From: an uncultured Clostridia bacterium
Lineage (GTDB): Bacteria > Bacillota > Clostridia > Peptostreptococcales > Anaerovoracaceae
Assembly (NCBI GenBank): GCA_934271235.1
Contig: CAKQQT010000021.1
Coordinates: 1 to 55,319, forward strand
DNA length: 55,319 nt
Direction of reading: 5' to 3'
Below are positions 1-7,100 of the stretch, in pieces. Below the pieces are notes generated by a model that saw only the letters and a list, made by a program, of their open reading frames with translations, was not told the DNA's origin and did no database searches. The position numbers and the translations under genes were made by a program. Within the stretch, counting starts at the first letter, position 1. Each line of letters starts with the position of its first letter.

Positions 1-15
1 CTACATACCGAACCC

Positions 16-445
16 ATTTCTACTCACGCACCCTTGCGAGGTGCGACGGCCTTTTTTGACTTTCATGATACCGTTATACGCATTTCTACTCACGCACCCT
101 TGCGAGGTGCGACTTTCCCGATTCATAAATCAGTCTCCTTTCATCAGCAATTTCTACTCACGCACCCTTGCGAGGTGCGACTGTACATACATTGTCAAGA
201 GTTGGTGGAAATAAAAATTTCTACTCACGCACCCTTGCGAGGTGCGACTGATCAATGTGCATGCCTTTGGCTTTTACTAAAATTTCTACTCACGCACCCT
301 TGCGAGGTGCGACGTACGGGGAACTCATGTTCTGGGACTACTTTTTCCATTTCTACTCACGCACCCTTGCGAGGTGCGACTAAGACCACATGGGAAGAAA
401 TTGCAGATATGCCATTTCTACTCACGCACCCTTGCGAGGTGCGAC
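16..445 (-). CRISPR. CRISPR array 1, type I-C-like repeat, incomplete at left edge
   Basis: Seven identical 32-bp repeats start at 16, 82, 150, 217, 282, 349 and 414, separated by six spacers of 33-36 bp. On the + strand the repeat begins ATTTCTACTCACGCACCC and ends GCGAGGTGCGAC. Read on the minus strand it begins GTCGCACC, can form a stem of CGCACCT with GGGTGCG around CGCAA (one U-G pair), and ends GAGTAGAAAT, the layout of type I-C (Cas5d-processed) repeats. The AT-rich leader lies at the right end (446 onward), so transcription runs leftwards. Bases 1-15 look like the end of another spacer, so the array continues beyond the window. No cas genes are present here. Confidence 0.97.
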
Positions 446-620
446 CGCTATATATAGCCTCGGTGAATTCGCGTTCTTCGAAATCTAGTTCCAGGCTAAA
501 TCTTTTCGAGGAAATTCTTTCTCTTCGGAACTTTTTGTTCCGCTGTTATCGCTTATTTCAGGCGAACCACCTGCAGTTTTCTCATCTTTTCCGGTTCGCC
601 GCACAACCACATGATGTAAA
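446..620 (-). promoter_or_regulatory. Leader of CRISPR array 1
   Basis: AT-rich DNA directly after the last repeat, homologous to the leader of array 2. Both start CGCT(A/G)TATATAG and both carry CTTATTT-NN-GGCGAACCA about 107 bp from the array. In the minus direction the position matching the TATAAT of leader 2 reads GATAAC (545-550), so the -10 box looks weakened. A short palindrome, CGGAAC-TTTTT-GTTCCG, lies at about 529-545. The fic stop codon (625-627) lies just upstream of this leader in the transcription direction. Confidence 0.75.
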
Positions 621-624
621 AGAA

Positions 625-1773
625 CTACGTATTTTTAAATCTTTTAAATCTGTATTTTCCTTTTCCGTAACCGTAAATAGGTTCGATCACATCTGCCTGC
701 AGCAGTCTTTGAATCAAATCCGATGCCGCAGAAGTCTTCAGATCAAGCGTTTCCATGACAGTGCTCCTGCCAAAGATACCCTGCAGTCCGAACGCCGCAA
801 ATAGTGTCTGAATATGTGCCTTGGTCTTTGCAGAAAACGTTTTTTCCTTTTCGTTGAGTATAGAGTCAATGTCCGGTTTCTCTTTCTCAATGTCCGGTTT
901 TTGCATCTCAACATCCGGCTTTCTTTCTGTAATGTCCGGTTTTTGCATATGCAAACTTCCACTGATATGCAAATCCCGATTATGAAGTTCATTTTTTTCG
1001 TGCAGCAGTAAATTTCGCAGAAATCTTTCCAGATACTCTGTCGTTTCATGGATGTCCCTCTGCAGATCAGTATAGTTTGCACGAACAAGTGCATTTCGAA
1101 AATACCACGCATGCTCAGCAAAAATGTCATTGGTTGCGGTGAAGCCGAGCGTCCCCAGATATTTAATGAAAAAAACTGCAGTCGTTCTGGTGTTTCCCTC
1201 TCCAAAAATATGGATCTGCCAAAGACACGAAACGAATACTGCCAAATGACGGATAATTTCTTCCATCGAAAGACCTTGATAGCTGAAACTCTTTTCTTGA
1301 GAAAGATCATACTCGAGAGTTTCCTTTAATTCGGACGCGCTGCCGTACACAACCGACGCTCCGTCGAGTACCCATTCTTTTTTTGTGATATTGTAATCTC
1401 TGATTTTTCCGGCATGCTTATAAATACCTTGAAACAATCTGCGATGAATATCGAGATAGGCACTTGGCGAAAAAGTGAATGCAGGCTCGGAAAGGATTTC
1501 GGTAATGCGCGCGGATACTTTGTCCGCTTCCTCGGTACGGTTCGAGTCCTCCATTTTTTTCCGGCTTTCTTCATAATAGCTGTCGATTAGATTCTGGGCC
1601 TCTTTTAGAGTGATCTTGCCCTCAATATTATGAATTGCGGTGTCGATCAAATATTGAGATGGCGTTAAACCATCAACAGCCTGAAGCCCAACCGCTGTGC
1701 TCCACGCATAGCTTTTGGTGGCTTTATCAGGCTCAGCCGCTTTTAAATATTCTTTGAATGGGTCTTGCTTCAT
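625..1773 (-). CDS. Fic/DOC family protein with N-terminal antitoxin-like segment and C-terminal winged helix
   Basis: 382 aa. Fic enzymes transfer AMP (or other phosphate-containing groups) from nucleotides to target proteins. The Fic motif is at 188-199, HIFGEGNTRTTA: His188, Phe190, Glu192, Asn194 and Arg196 are kept, but the usual GNGR is GNTR and the final Arg of HxFxxGNGRxxR is Ala199. Residues about 25-68 (around GLQAVDGLTP and NIEGKITLKEA) resemble VbhA-like inhibitory antitoxin segments, so the protein is probably self-restrained. Residues 276-303 are four 7-residue KPD(I/V) repeats, followed by a C-terminal domain that looks like a winged helix. The start is supported by GTGAGG upstream of ATG. 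It is preceded by a CRISPR-leader-like promoter (1852-1965) and followed by the leader of array 1. The exact target and activity cannot be told from sequence. Confidence 0.9.
   Translation of the reverse strand: MKQDPFKEYLKAAEPDKATKSYAWSTAVGLQAVDGLTPSQYLIDTAIHNIEGKITLKEAQNLIDSYYEESRKKMEDSNRTEEADKVSARITEILSEPAFTFSPSAYLDIHRRLFQGIYKHAGKIRDYNITKKEWVLDGASVVYGSASELKETLEYDLSQEKSFSYQGLSMEEIIRHLAVFVSCLWQIHIFGEGNTRTTAVFFIKYLGTLGFTATNDIFAEHAWYFRNALVRANYTDLQRDIHETTEYLERFLRNLLLHEKNELHNRDLHISGSLHMQKPDITERKPDVEMQKPDIEKEKPDIDSILNEKEKTFSAKTKAHIQTLFAAFGLQGIFGRSTVMETLDLKTSAASDLIQRLLQADVIEPIYGYGKGKYRFKRFKNT
865..948 (-). repeat. Four 21-bp tandem repeats inside fic
   Basis: Codons 276-303 encode MQKPDIT, ERKPDVE, MQKPDIE and KEKPDID in tandem. 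The DNA copies (AATGTCCGG- and ACATCCGG-type on the + strand) are similar but not identical. They form a charged linker between the Fic core and the C-terminal domain, and the copy number may vary between strains. Confidence 0.85.
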
Positions 1774-1851
1774 ATTCGCTGCCTCACTTTTGTCCCTTTA
1801 CATTTCTGACTTGATACCGGTTGTATTTAGCTTTATCCATGCATCGCTGCG

Positions 1852-1965
1852 AGATGGATCTTCTTCGAAAAGTACTTTCTTTTCAGCACTCTTTTCTCTC
1901 ACTATTATAACTTATTTAGGGCGAACCATCCACCGGTTTTCATCTTTGTGCCTAGCCGCATGACT
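1852..1965 (-). promoter_or_regulatory. Orphan CRISPR leader copy, probable fic promoter
   Basis: This stretch is closely similar to the inner part of leader 2 (about 3548-3670): GATGGATCTT, then CTTTCTTTTCA, then ACTATTATAACTTATTT, then GGCGAACCATCCACCG in the same order and spacing. On the minus strand it gives TATAAT (1904-1909) pointing at fic, about 130 bp before its ATG. No CRISPR repeat follows. The 45 or so bases that would adjoin the first repeat are diverged, and fic begins near where that repeat would have been. Confidence 0.7.
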
Positions 1966-2225
1966 TAATTGATGGGCTGTTTAAATATTGGGATGGAAAT
2001 TCTTTCTATATTGTGAAAAACGGAGATTGAAATGTTGAAAGTAGATATTTTGAAAAAGTCAAATTGACTGGATACTATTGCAATTCTTATGTAATTATGG
2101 TACGCTGACATAAACAGAGGCGATGGGCTTTCCCTCGTTGTTAGTTTTAACTTTCATCGATATTGCCAGTGGTAACCTCTGTTTTTATTATTGTCTAAAA
2201 ACGAAGCGGAAGAAAAGATTTTTCC
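1966..2225. other. Intergenic region with a wide inverted repeat
   Basis: No convincing gene. AAACAGAGG at 2112-2120 and CCTCTGTTT at 2176-2184 form a 9-bp inverted repeat with a 55-base loop. It is followed on the + side by TTTTATTATTG, so it could terminate a plus-strand transcript or mark a small RNA. Otherwise the stretch is AT-rich and featureless. Confidence 0.35.
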
Positions 2226-2591
2226 TTAAAACGGGAGATCGTCGTGTTTCTTTGCTGTCAATAAACAGTCTGATATGTCGAACGCAATATCCTCAGCGAC
2301 GGTATCATATTGGCAGCTTATTTTCCGGATCTCATTTTCTTGCTCTTCAGCCGAAAGATTTTTGAGCTTGTCCATAAACGCCTGCTTGAAACGCAATGCG
2401 CTGATAAAATCAAGGGGAAATGCACCGTCGTAGAGGCAGTCTTCATTCTCATACGGGCTGTGTCCGGAAGAAACCCATTCATACAGATGCTGACGTTCCT
2501 TTTTGGTCAAAGTAAGGCCCTGCTCATATTCTCTTAACTGCCTGGATAATTCCTCTCTGATTTCTTTTTTTACATTTTTCTGAAATTTCAT
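2226..2591 (-). CDS. Small hypothetical protein between array 2 and the orphan leader
   Basis: 121 aa from the ATG at 2591; an in-frame ATG at 2669 would add 26 residues but lies at the edge of the decayed end of CRISPR array 2 and reads poorly. The sequence is hydrophilic with an early charged helix (KKEIREELSRQLREYEQG), then LTKKERQHLYEWVSSGHSPYE and a Phe/Asp-rich middle. This resembles small cytosolic proteins of unknown function that are common in Lachnospiraceae-type genomes. No membrane segment or catalytic motif is visible. It reads in the same direction as both arrays. The ribosome site is weak (AGGAAAG about 20 bases upstream), so start and expression are uncertain. Confidence 0.55.
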   Translation of the reverse strand: MKFQKNVKKEIREELSRQLREYEQGLTLTKKERQHLYEWVSSGHSPYENEDCLYDGAFPLDFISALRFKQAFMDKLKNLSAEEQENEIRKISCQYDTVAEDIAFDISDCLLTAKKHDDLPF

Positions 2592-2677
2592 AAATTCTGC
2601 TGTGGTGCTTTCCTTTCTGCACGTTCGTATCCACTCCCCATAGGAACCCAGACTTCTAAATCGCCGCACAAAGGCAT

Positions 2678-3500
2678 GCTTCTACTCACGCACTTTTGCA
2701 AGGTGCGCCTATAAAGGTACAACAAAGGTAAAAAGTTGAACCATATTCCTACTGACGCACCCTTGCAAGATACGACCTGTGAAGCAAAAGCGAAAGACTT
2801 GGTGGTTCCCGTTTCTACTCCCGCACCTCTGCGAGGTGTGACAAATTGTAGACTGGCCTTTGGTCTCCACCAAGCAATTTCTACTCCCGCACCTCTGCGA
2901 GGTGCGACTTGAAGCAAAATCCCGCCTGTTTTGCCGCCTTGGCATTTCTACTCACGCACCCTTGCGAGGTGCGACTTATGAAGATGGCAAACAAGCTGCG
3001 CGATCTGGGTTTCTACTCACGCACCCTTGCGAGGTGCGACGGGCGTTGAGCAGGCAAAGATCCGGGAGATTTTATTTCTACTCACGCACCCTTGCGGGGT
3101 GCGACTTGATGGGATTACAAGCGATACGACTGGATCAAAATTTCTACTCACGCACCCTTGCGGGGTGCGACTGGATTGCCCGACTTATTAACCGCCCGGA
3201 GACGGATTTCTACTCACGCACCCTTGCGGGGTGCGACTTGAAGGTGTTACTATCGAAATTTTCGGGAGTGATTTCTACTCACGCACCCTTGCGGGGTGCG
3301 ACCAGGCTCACGGAGTCCGGCTCCAACGATCTGGCGATTTCTACTCACGCACCCTTGCGGGGTGCGACTTTTATTAGGATTTATTAGGAGCAGAACATGA
3401 ACATTTCTACTCACGCACCCTTGCGGGGTGCGACCCATGAACAGTGTGGACAGGATTTGAGAACAGGCATTTCTACTCACGCACCCTTGCGGGGTGCGAC
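2678..3500 (-). CRISPR. CRISPR array 2, 13 repeats, type I-C-like
   Basis: Repeats of 32 bp start at 2678, 2745, 2811, 2877, 2944, 3009, 3074, 3140, 3206, 3271, 3337, 3403 and 3469, with twelve spacers of 33-35 bp. The seven leader-proximal repeats (3074-3500) carry GCGGGGTGCGAC, giving a perfect 7-bp stem. The next two (2944, 3009) carry GCGAGG like array 1. Those at 2811 and 2877 read CTCCCGCACCTCTGCGAGG. The two oldest (2678, 2745) are badly decayed. Decay at the left confirms that the leader is on the right and transcription is leftwards. The order of variants records the history of repeat copying. Confidence 0.97.
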
Positions 3501-3670
3501 CGCTGTATATAGTATTGTTTAATTCAGCTTGTTCTGTATACGGTTCCGGATGGATCTTGCTTTGAAAACTTCTTTCTTTTCAATGCTCTTTTCTCCAACT
3601 ATTATAACTTATTTCCGGCGAACCATCCACCGTTTTTTGATCAATTGTACTTCGCCGCGCAGCTCCTCGA
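3501..3670 (-). promoter_or_regulatory. Leader of CRISPR array 2
   Basis: AT-rich leader directly next to the newest repeat. In the minus direction it carries a perfect -10 box, TATAAT (3601-3606), exactly 100 bases from the array, but no clear -35. It shares CGCTGTATATAG at the repeat edge with leader 1, and GATGGATCTT plus ACTATTATAACTTATTT with the orphan leader upstream of fic. Confidence 0.8.
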
Positions 3671-3737
3671 TCGGGCGAGCTGTTTACGTGGCGGAGATTC
3701 GGATCTTTTGAAGTTTGCAAACGCGTGAATTAAAAAC

Positions 3738-4050
3738 CGGATGCATAATGTACCGCTTTTTTGGGGTTTTTAGAAAAAATGTACGCGGCTCCGAGGAAAA
3801 TTCGCGGAAATGCCTCTCCGTCAGGTCTTTCTATTTGATGATTTTTTGAATTTTATGCAATTTTTTCAACATCTCCCTTTTTCTTACTTTTATTATTTCT
3901 TCTACAATCTGATTTTATATACATGTTTTTCCATATTCATCTTAAAACGGAAAGAAAAAGGCACCAATTCAGGACCAATTCAGGCTCGATTCAAGAATGC
4001 CCCGTACAAAAATGAAAAAAACCGCTTAAAAGCAGTACATTATGCATCCG
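3738..4050. repeat. Possible MITE-like element bounded by 23-bp inverted repeats
   Basis: CGGATGCATAATGTACCGC at 3738 recurs in inverted orientation at 4028-4050 with one mismatch in 23. Weaker similarity continues inwards for about 28 bases, ending TGTACG(C/G)GG on both sides at identical spacing. Each copy also sits in the loop of a hairpin (TAAAAACC with GGTTTTTA on the left, AACCGCTTAAA with TTTAAGCGGTT on the right). No clear target duplication was found, so two oppositely oriented hairpin repeats are an alternative to a mobile element. Confidence 0.45.
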
Positions 4051-4064
4051 TTTAAGCGGTTCTT
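4018..4064 (-). terminator. Terminator downstream of the MATE gene
   Basis: In the minus direction AACCGCTTAAA pairs with TTTAAGCGGTT and is followed directly by TTTTTTC. It lies about 65 bases after the MATE stop codon. A second partial copy of the sequence around the upstream arm (CATGTCATAAACAAAGAACC) lies between them. Confidence 0.75.
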
Positions 4065-4129
4065 GGTTTATGACATGCGCAGATGGTATCATGCAGTTAA
4101 GTGGTTCTTTGTTTATGACATGCGCGCAG

Positions 4130-5461
4130 TCAGTATCCGTACTTTTTGCGCATGCCGAGCAGGAACGCCAGGGAGGCGATGACGCCGATGAGTTCACTGG
4201 TCACCAGAGACATCCAGACGCCGTCCAGTTTCCACAGCAGCGGCAGTACCGTGATGCAGATGATCGGCAGTACCAGTGCGCGCAGGAATGAAATGGCAGC
4301 CGAAACCGCGCCGTTGTTGAGGGCGGTGAAAAACGAGGATGCGTACATATTGAACCACATGAAGAGGAACGGGATCGCGCAGATGCGGAATGCCCGTGTG
4401 GTCAGCGTCAGCAGTTCGGCGTCGTAGCCGACGAAAAGCGATGCGATGTTTCCGGCGAACAGCATGGCGATGGTGGTCAAGACCAGCGCCGCACAGCTCA
4501 ACAGCGTTAGACTCTTGCGGAGCACGTTTTTCATCTCCGGGTGGTTCTGCGCACCGTAATGGTAACCCATGATCGGCGAGCTGCCCGAGGAATAGCCGGC
4601 GTAAATGGCGATGAAAATAAACGCGCCGTACATGACCACGCCGTAAGCGGCAACTCCGTCCTCCCCGGCGTATTGCATCAGCTGCCGATTATAGAGGATG
4701 CCGGTGATCGAAGCGGAAACGCTGGAAAGCATCTCCGACGAGCCGTTGGCACACGCCAACAGCATCGGCCTGATCTCAAACCTCGTTTTCGTAAAACGCA
4801 GCGCCGAAGTATTGCGCTTGCTCAAAAACTAAGCCGCAGGCAAGAAACCGCCCACGCACTGGCTGAGTCCGGTCGCCAGCGCCGCGCCGAAGATCCCCAT
4901 ATCAAAAACAGCCATGAACAGATAGTCCAGTACCATATTGGTGCAGCCGGCGGCAATGATGATCAAAAGTCCAAGCTTCGGTTTTTCCGCTACGATCAGA
5001 TAGCTCTGGAATCCGTACTGCATCAGCAGGATGGTGTTGAACGCCAGGCAGGTCGTGCCGTAGATCATACAGCTTTCGATCATGTTGTCGTTTGCGCCGA
5101 AAACATAGGCCATCGGGCGCAGGAACAGAATGCCGAGAACGGTAAAAAGGACGCCTGTGCCGATCATCAAAAGGAACATCATCGTAAAATATTCGCGCGC
5201 TTTTTGGATCTTTCCCTCGCCCAGTGTTTTGGCCGTCAAAGCGCTGCCGCCCACACCCAGCATCGCGCCGACCCCGCCGAGGATCTGCAGATACGGAATG
5301 ATCAGGTTCACGGACGCGAACGCTGTTTTGCTCACAAAATTCGAGATGAAAAACCCGTCCACCATCCCATAAATAGAAGTGAACATCATCATGCCGATGG
5401 ACGGCAGGGTGAAACGGATCAGCTTGTTATAAGTAAAATGATCGGAAAGTTGAATGTTCAT
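4130..5461 (-). pseudogene. MATE family multidrug exporter interrupted by an amber codon
   Basis: Together the two halves give about 443 codons, the normal size for a MATE (NorM-like) cation-coupled drug exporter with 12 membrane helices. The N-terminal half ends GGFLPAA and meets TAG (4829-4831); the same frame continues at once with FLSKRNTSALRF and the rest of a normal C-terminal half, including GYHYGAQNHPEM and FFTALNNG. Relatives typically carry a Tyr near this point, so a single TAT/TAC to TAG change explains it. No frameshift is needed. TAG is used as the ordinary stop by other genes here (fic, both trkH genes), so general recoding is unlikely. The start overlaps the marR stop by one base. 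A pseudogene, a strain-specific mutation or a sequence error are all possible. Confidence 0.85.
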
Positions 5462-5973
5462 CAGCCGTTTGCTCCTTTCGCCCGCGTGGGCTGCGATATC
5501 TGTTTCTGCAGCGGTTCGATCGCAAACTGCTCGATCTTGTGCTGCTCGATCTCCTCCCGCAGCAGTGCGTTAAGTTTCTCATTTAACTGCAGATAAGCCT
5601 GTAATTCCTCCGCGGTCAATTTTTTGTAAGCGCGGATCTCGGCTTTCCGCAAGTGATCGACGGTATCGTGACAGAGCTTCTGTCCTTCCTCCGTGAGCAC
5701 GATACGCTTCTGGTTGCGGGTCTTGGGGATCGTTTCCAACCGCACATAACCGTTCTGCACCAGATTCGCCACCGCTGAATGTACCGTCTGCTTCGCGAAA
5801 AAACACTGGCGGCAGAGATCCTGCTGCGTCACGGTTTCTTTCGCGTCGGCGATCTGATACAAGATCCACATCACACTGTCGGACAAGCCGTAACGAATCG
5901 CCGCGTTGTGATAGATCGCATCCATCTCCTTTTGCTGTTGTTCGATTTTTTTGATATATGCTGCAATTTCCAT
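5461..5973 (-). CDS. MarR family transcriptional regulator
   Basis: 170 aa winged-helix repressor of the MarR family, likely controlling itself and the MATE gene that follows. The DNA-binding core covers about residues 35-100: TQQDLCRQCFFAKQTVHSAV is the helix-turn-helix and the wing is around IPKTRNQKRIVLTEEG. C-terminal helices (about 100-165) form the dimer. The stop and the MATE start share one base (TGATG), indicating translational coupling. The ribosome site GGAGG lies just upstream of the ATG. The upstream gap has a TTGACA box and a palindrome that may be its operator. Confidence 0.92.
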   Translation of the reverse strand: MEIAAYIKKIEQQQKEMDAIYHNAAIRYGLSDSVMWILYQIADAKETVTQQDLCRQCFFAKQTVHSAVANLVQNGYVRLETIPKTRNQKRIVLTEEGQKLCHDTVDHLRKAEIRAYKKLTAEELQAYLQLNEKLNALLREEIEQHKIEQFAIEPLQKQISQPTRAKGANG

Positions 5974-5997
5974 GCGTTACCTCCAAAAAAGAATACA

Positions 5998-6024
5998 AAG
6001 AGTCCGATTTCAGACTCTTGTCAA
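5998..6024 (-). promoter_or_regulatory. Palindrome and -35 box upstream of marR
   Basis: In the minus direction TTGACA (6019-6024) runs into AAGAGTC-8 bases-GACTCTT (5998-6019), followed by TGTATTCTTTTTTGGAGG. The palindrome could be the MarR operator or a terminator for the upstream XRE gene. No good -10 is seen at 17 bp. Confidence 0.4.
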
Positions 6025-6054
6025 GCATAGATTTTGCATTTGTACCGGCTGCAG

Positions 6055-7074
6055 TTACTTCCTGCGCAGCAGTTTGACAGCTGCGATCACGGCGCCGTAG
6101 AGCACCCCGGCGATCGCCCAGATGAACCAGCTGTACTGCGGGTGGCCGTTTCCGTTCGGGCCGAACGTATAGAACAGGAAGATCGCGGTCACGCACAGCC
6201 AGTAGATGGTGCTGATCTTACCGATCGGTCCGGCTACTTTTTTATTCCTGCGCGTATAATCGCCCTCCTCCAGCAGCTTCGCCATGGCGTTCTGATAAGT
6301 CCCGCCGTAGACAAACGCCAGACAGCCGATCGCTGCCAGAAGCAGCAGCAGGCAGACTGCTGCGATATAAGTCAGGTCGGAGCGATCGAGACAGACCGCG
6401 ACGAACAGCGGTACGGCTGCCAAAATGCAGAGCACCGTGCCGAGGATGTTCAACTGCGTGTAGCGGTCTCTGAACGCCTCTTTGCGCGCTTTGACCATTC
6501 CTGCTACGCCATAAGCAGTCTCAAACGGTTCCGTCTCCAGGAACTCAAATTCCTTCACCTTGCTCGCACAGCTGATAAAGATCGCGACTGCGGCCGCCAC
6601 GAACAAGAGCAGTACGCAAAGTCCGACGCCGGTGGCCATGTTTTCCGAAATACCGAAGCGCGGTGCTTCGCTCATGCCTGCGAGCAGGATCAGGCAGATC
6701 GGCGAAACGATGCATAAGAATGTCGCGATCGCCATTTTCGGCGCCGCGGCCAGACGGAGCTGCAGATACCGGGAAGCGTCTTCCATGCTCACCCGCCGCA
6801 GGACCTCCGGCTGCTCAGCCATCCGCACCGCCGCGTCATCGGTCGGTATCCGGGTATCCGGCTGCTCGATCGTTTCGATCTCATCCTTTAATAAGTAATC
6901 GGTCGTAACGCTGAACAGACGGCTCATCTGCACGACCTTTTCCATATCCGGCACCGACTGCGCGCCCTCCCATTTGGAAACAGACTGCCGCGTTACGCCG
7001 AGCTGCGCGGCCAGTTCTTCCTGCGACCAACCTGCTTTTTTACGAAGTTCTATGATCTTGTCTGCTAATATCAT
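6055..7074 (-). CDS. XRE family regulator with C-terminal membrane domain
   Basis: 339 aa. Residues 1-60 are a Cro/C1-type helix-turn-helix (SQEELAAQLGVTRQSVSKWE, ending TTDYLLK). A polar linker follows (about 65-115), then five or six hydrophobic segments (about 115-150, 160-180, 225-280 and 305-335). This layout fits a membrane-anchored or membrane-linked DNA-binding protein common in Firmicutes; its ligand is unknown. ATG 7074 is chosen because AAAGGGG lies just upstream; an upstream in-frame ATG at 7167 would translate a tandem DNA repeat into nonsense. It reads in the same direction as marR and MATE but is separated from them by about 80 bp and a hairpin. Confidence 0.85.
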   Translation of the reverse strand: MILADKIIELRKKAGWSQEELAAQLGVTRQSVSKWEGAQSVPDMEKVVQMSRLFSVTTDYLLKDEIETIEQPDTRIPTDDAAVRMAEQPEVLRRVSMEDASRYLQLRLAAAPKMAIATFLCIVSPICLILLAGMSEAPRFGISENMATGVGLCVLLLFVAAAVAIFISCASKVKEFEFLETEPFETAYGVAGMVKARKEAFRDRYTQLNILGTVLCILAAVPLFVAVCLDRSDLTYIAAVCLLLLLAAIGCLAFVYGGTYQNAMAKLLEEGDYTRRNKKVAGPIGKISTIYWLCVTAIFLFYTFGPNGNGHPQYSWFIWAIAGVLYGAVIAAVKLLRRK

Positions 7075-7100
7075 TGTAAAATTCCCCTTTCTCGTGCGGA

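Larger units (their letters stand above)
3671..4129. other. Intergenic region with an inverted-repeat element
   Basis: No supported gene. It contains the 23-bp inverted repeats at 3738-3760 and 4028-4050 and, next to the MATE gene, a terminator. The middle (3800-3960) is very T-rich on the + strand, and no frame has a convincing ribosome site. Confidence 0.5.

Noticed and set aside
34..804. Open frames running through the CRISPR arrays (34-804, 2588-2945, 2860-3387, 3250-3480)
   Set aside because: They translate the repeats themselves (STHAPLRGAT and similar) and have no ribosome site; the DNA is CRISPR.
1826..1860. A degenerate CRISPR repeat beside the orphan leader
   Set aside because: Partial matches to the repeat here overlap with true leader sequence (GATGGATCTT) shared with leader 2; not enough remains to call a repeat.
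2574..2595. CodY-box-like sequence at the start of the small gene by array 2
   Set aside because: It lies inside the first codons of that gene and the region is AT-rich; chance match is likely.
4829..4831. TAG in the MATE gene as pyrrolysine or reassigned amber
   Set aside because: fic, both trkH genes and the last permease gene end in TAG, so TAG works as a normal stop; no pyl genes are seen.
4541..5596. 351-codon plus-strand frame opposite the MATE/marR genes
   Set aside because: Spans two recognised genes on the other strand and has no domain or ribosome site.
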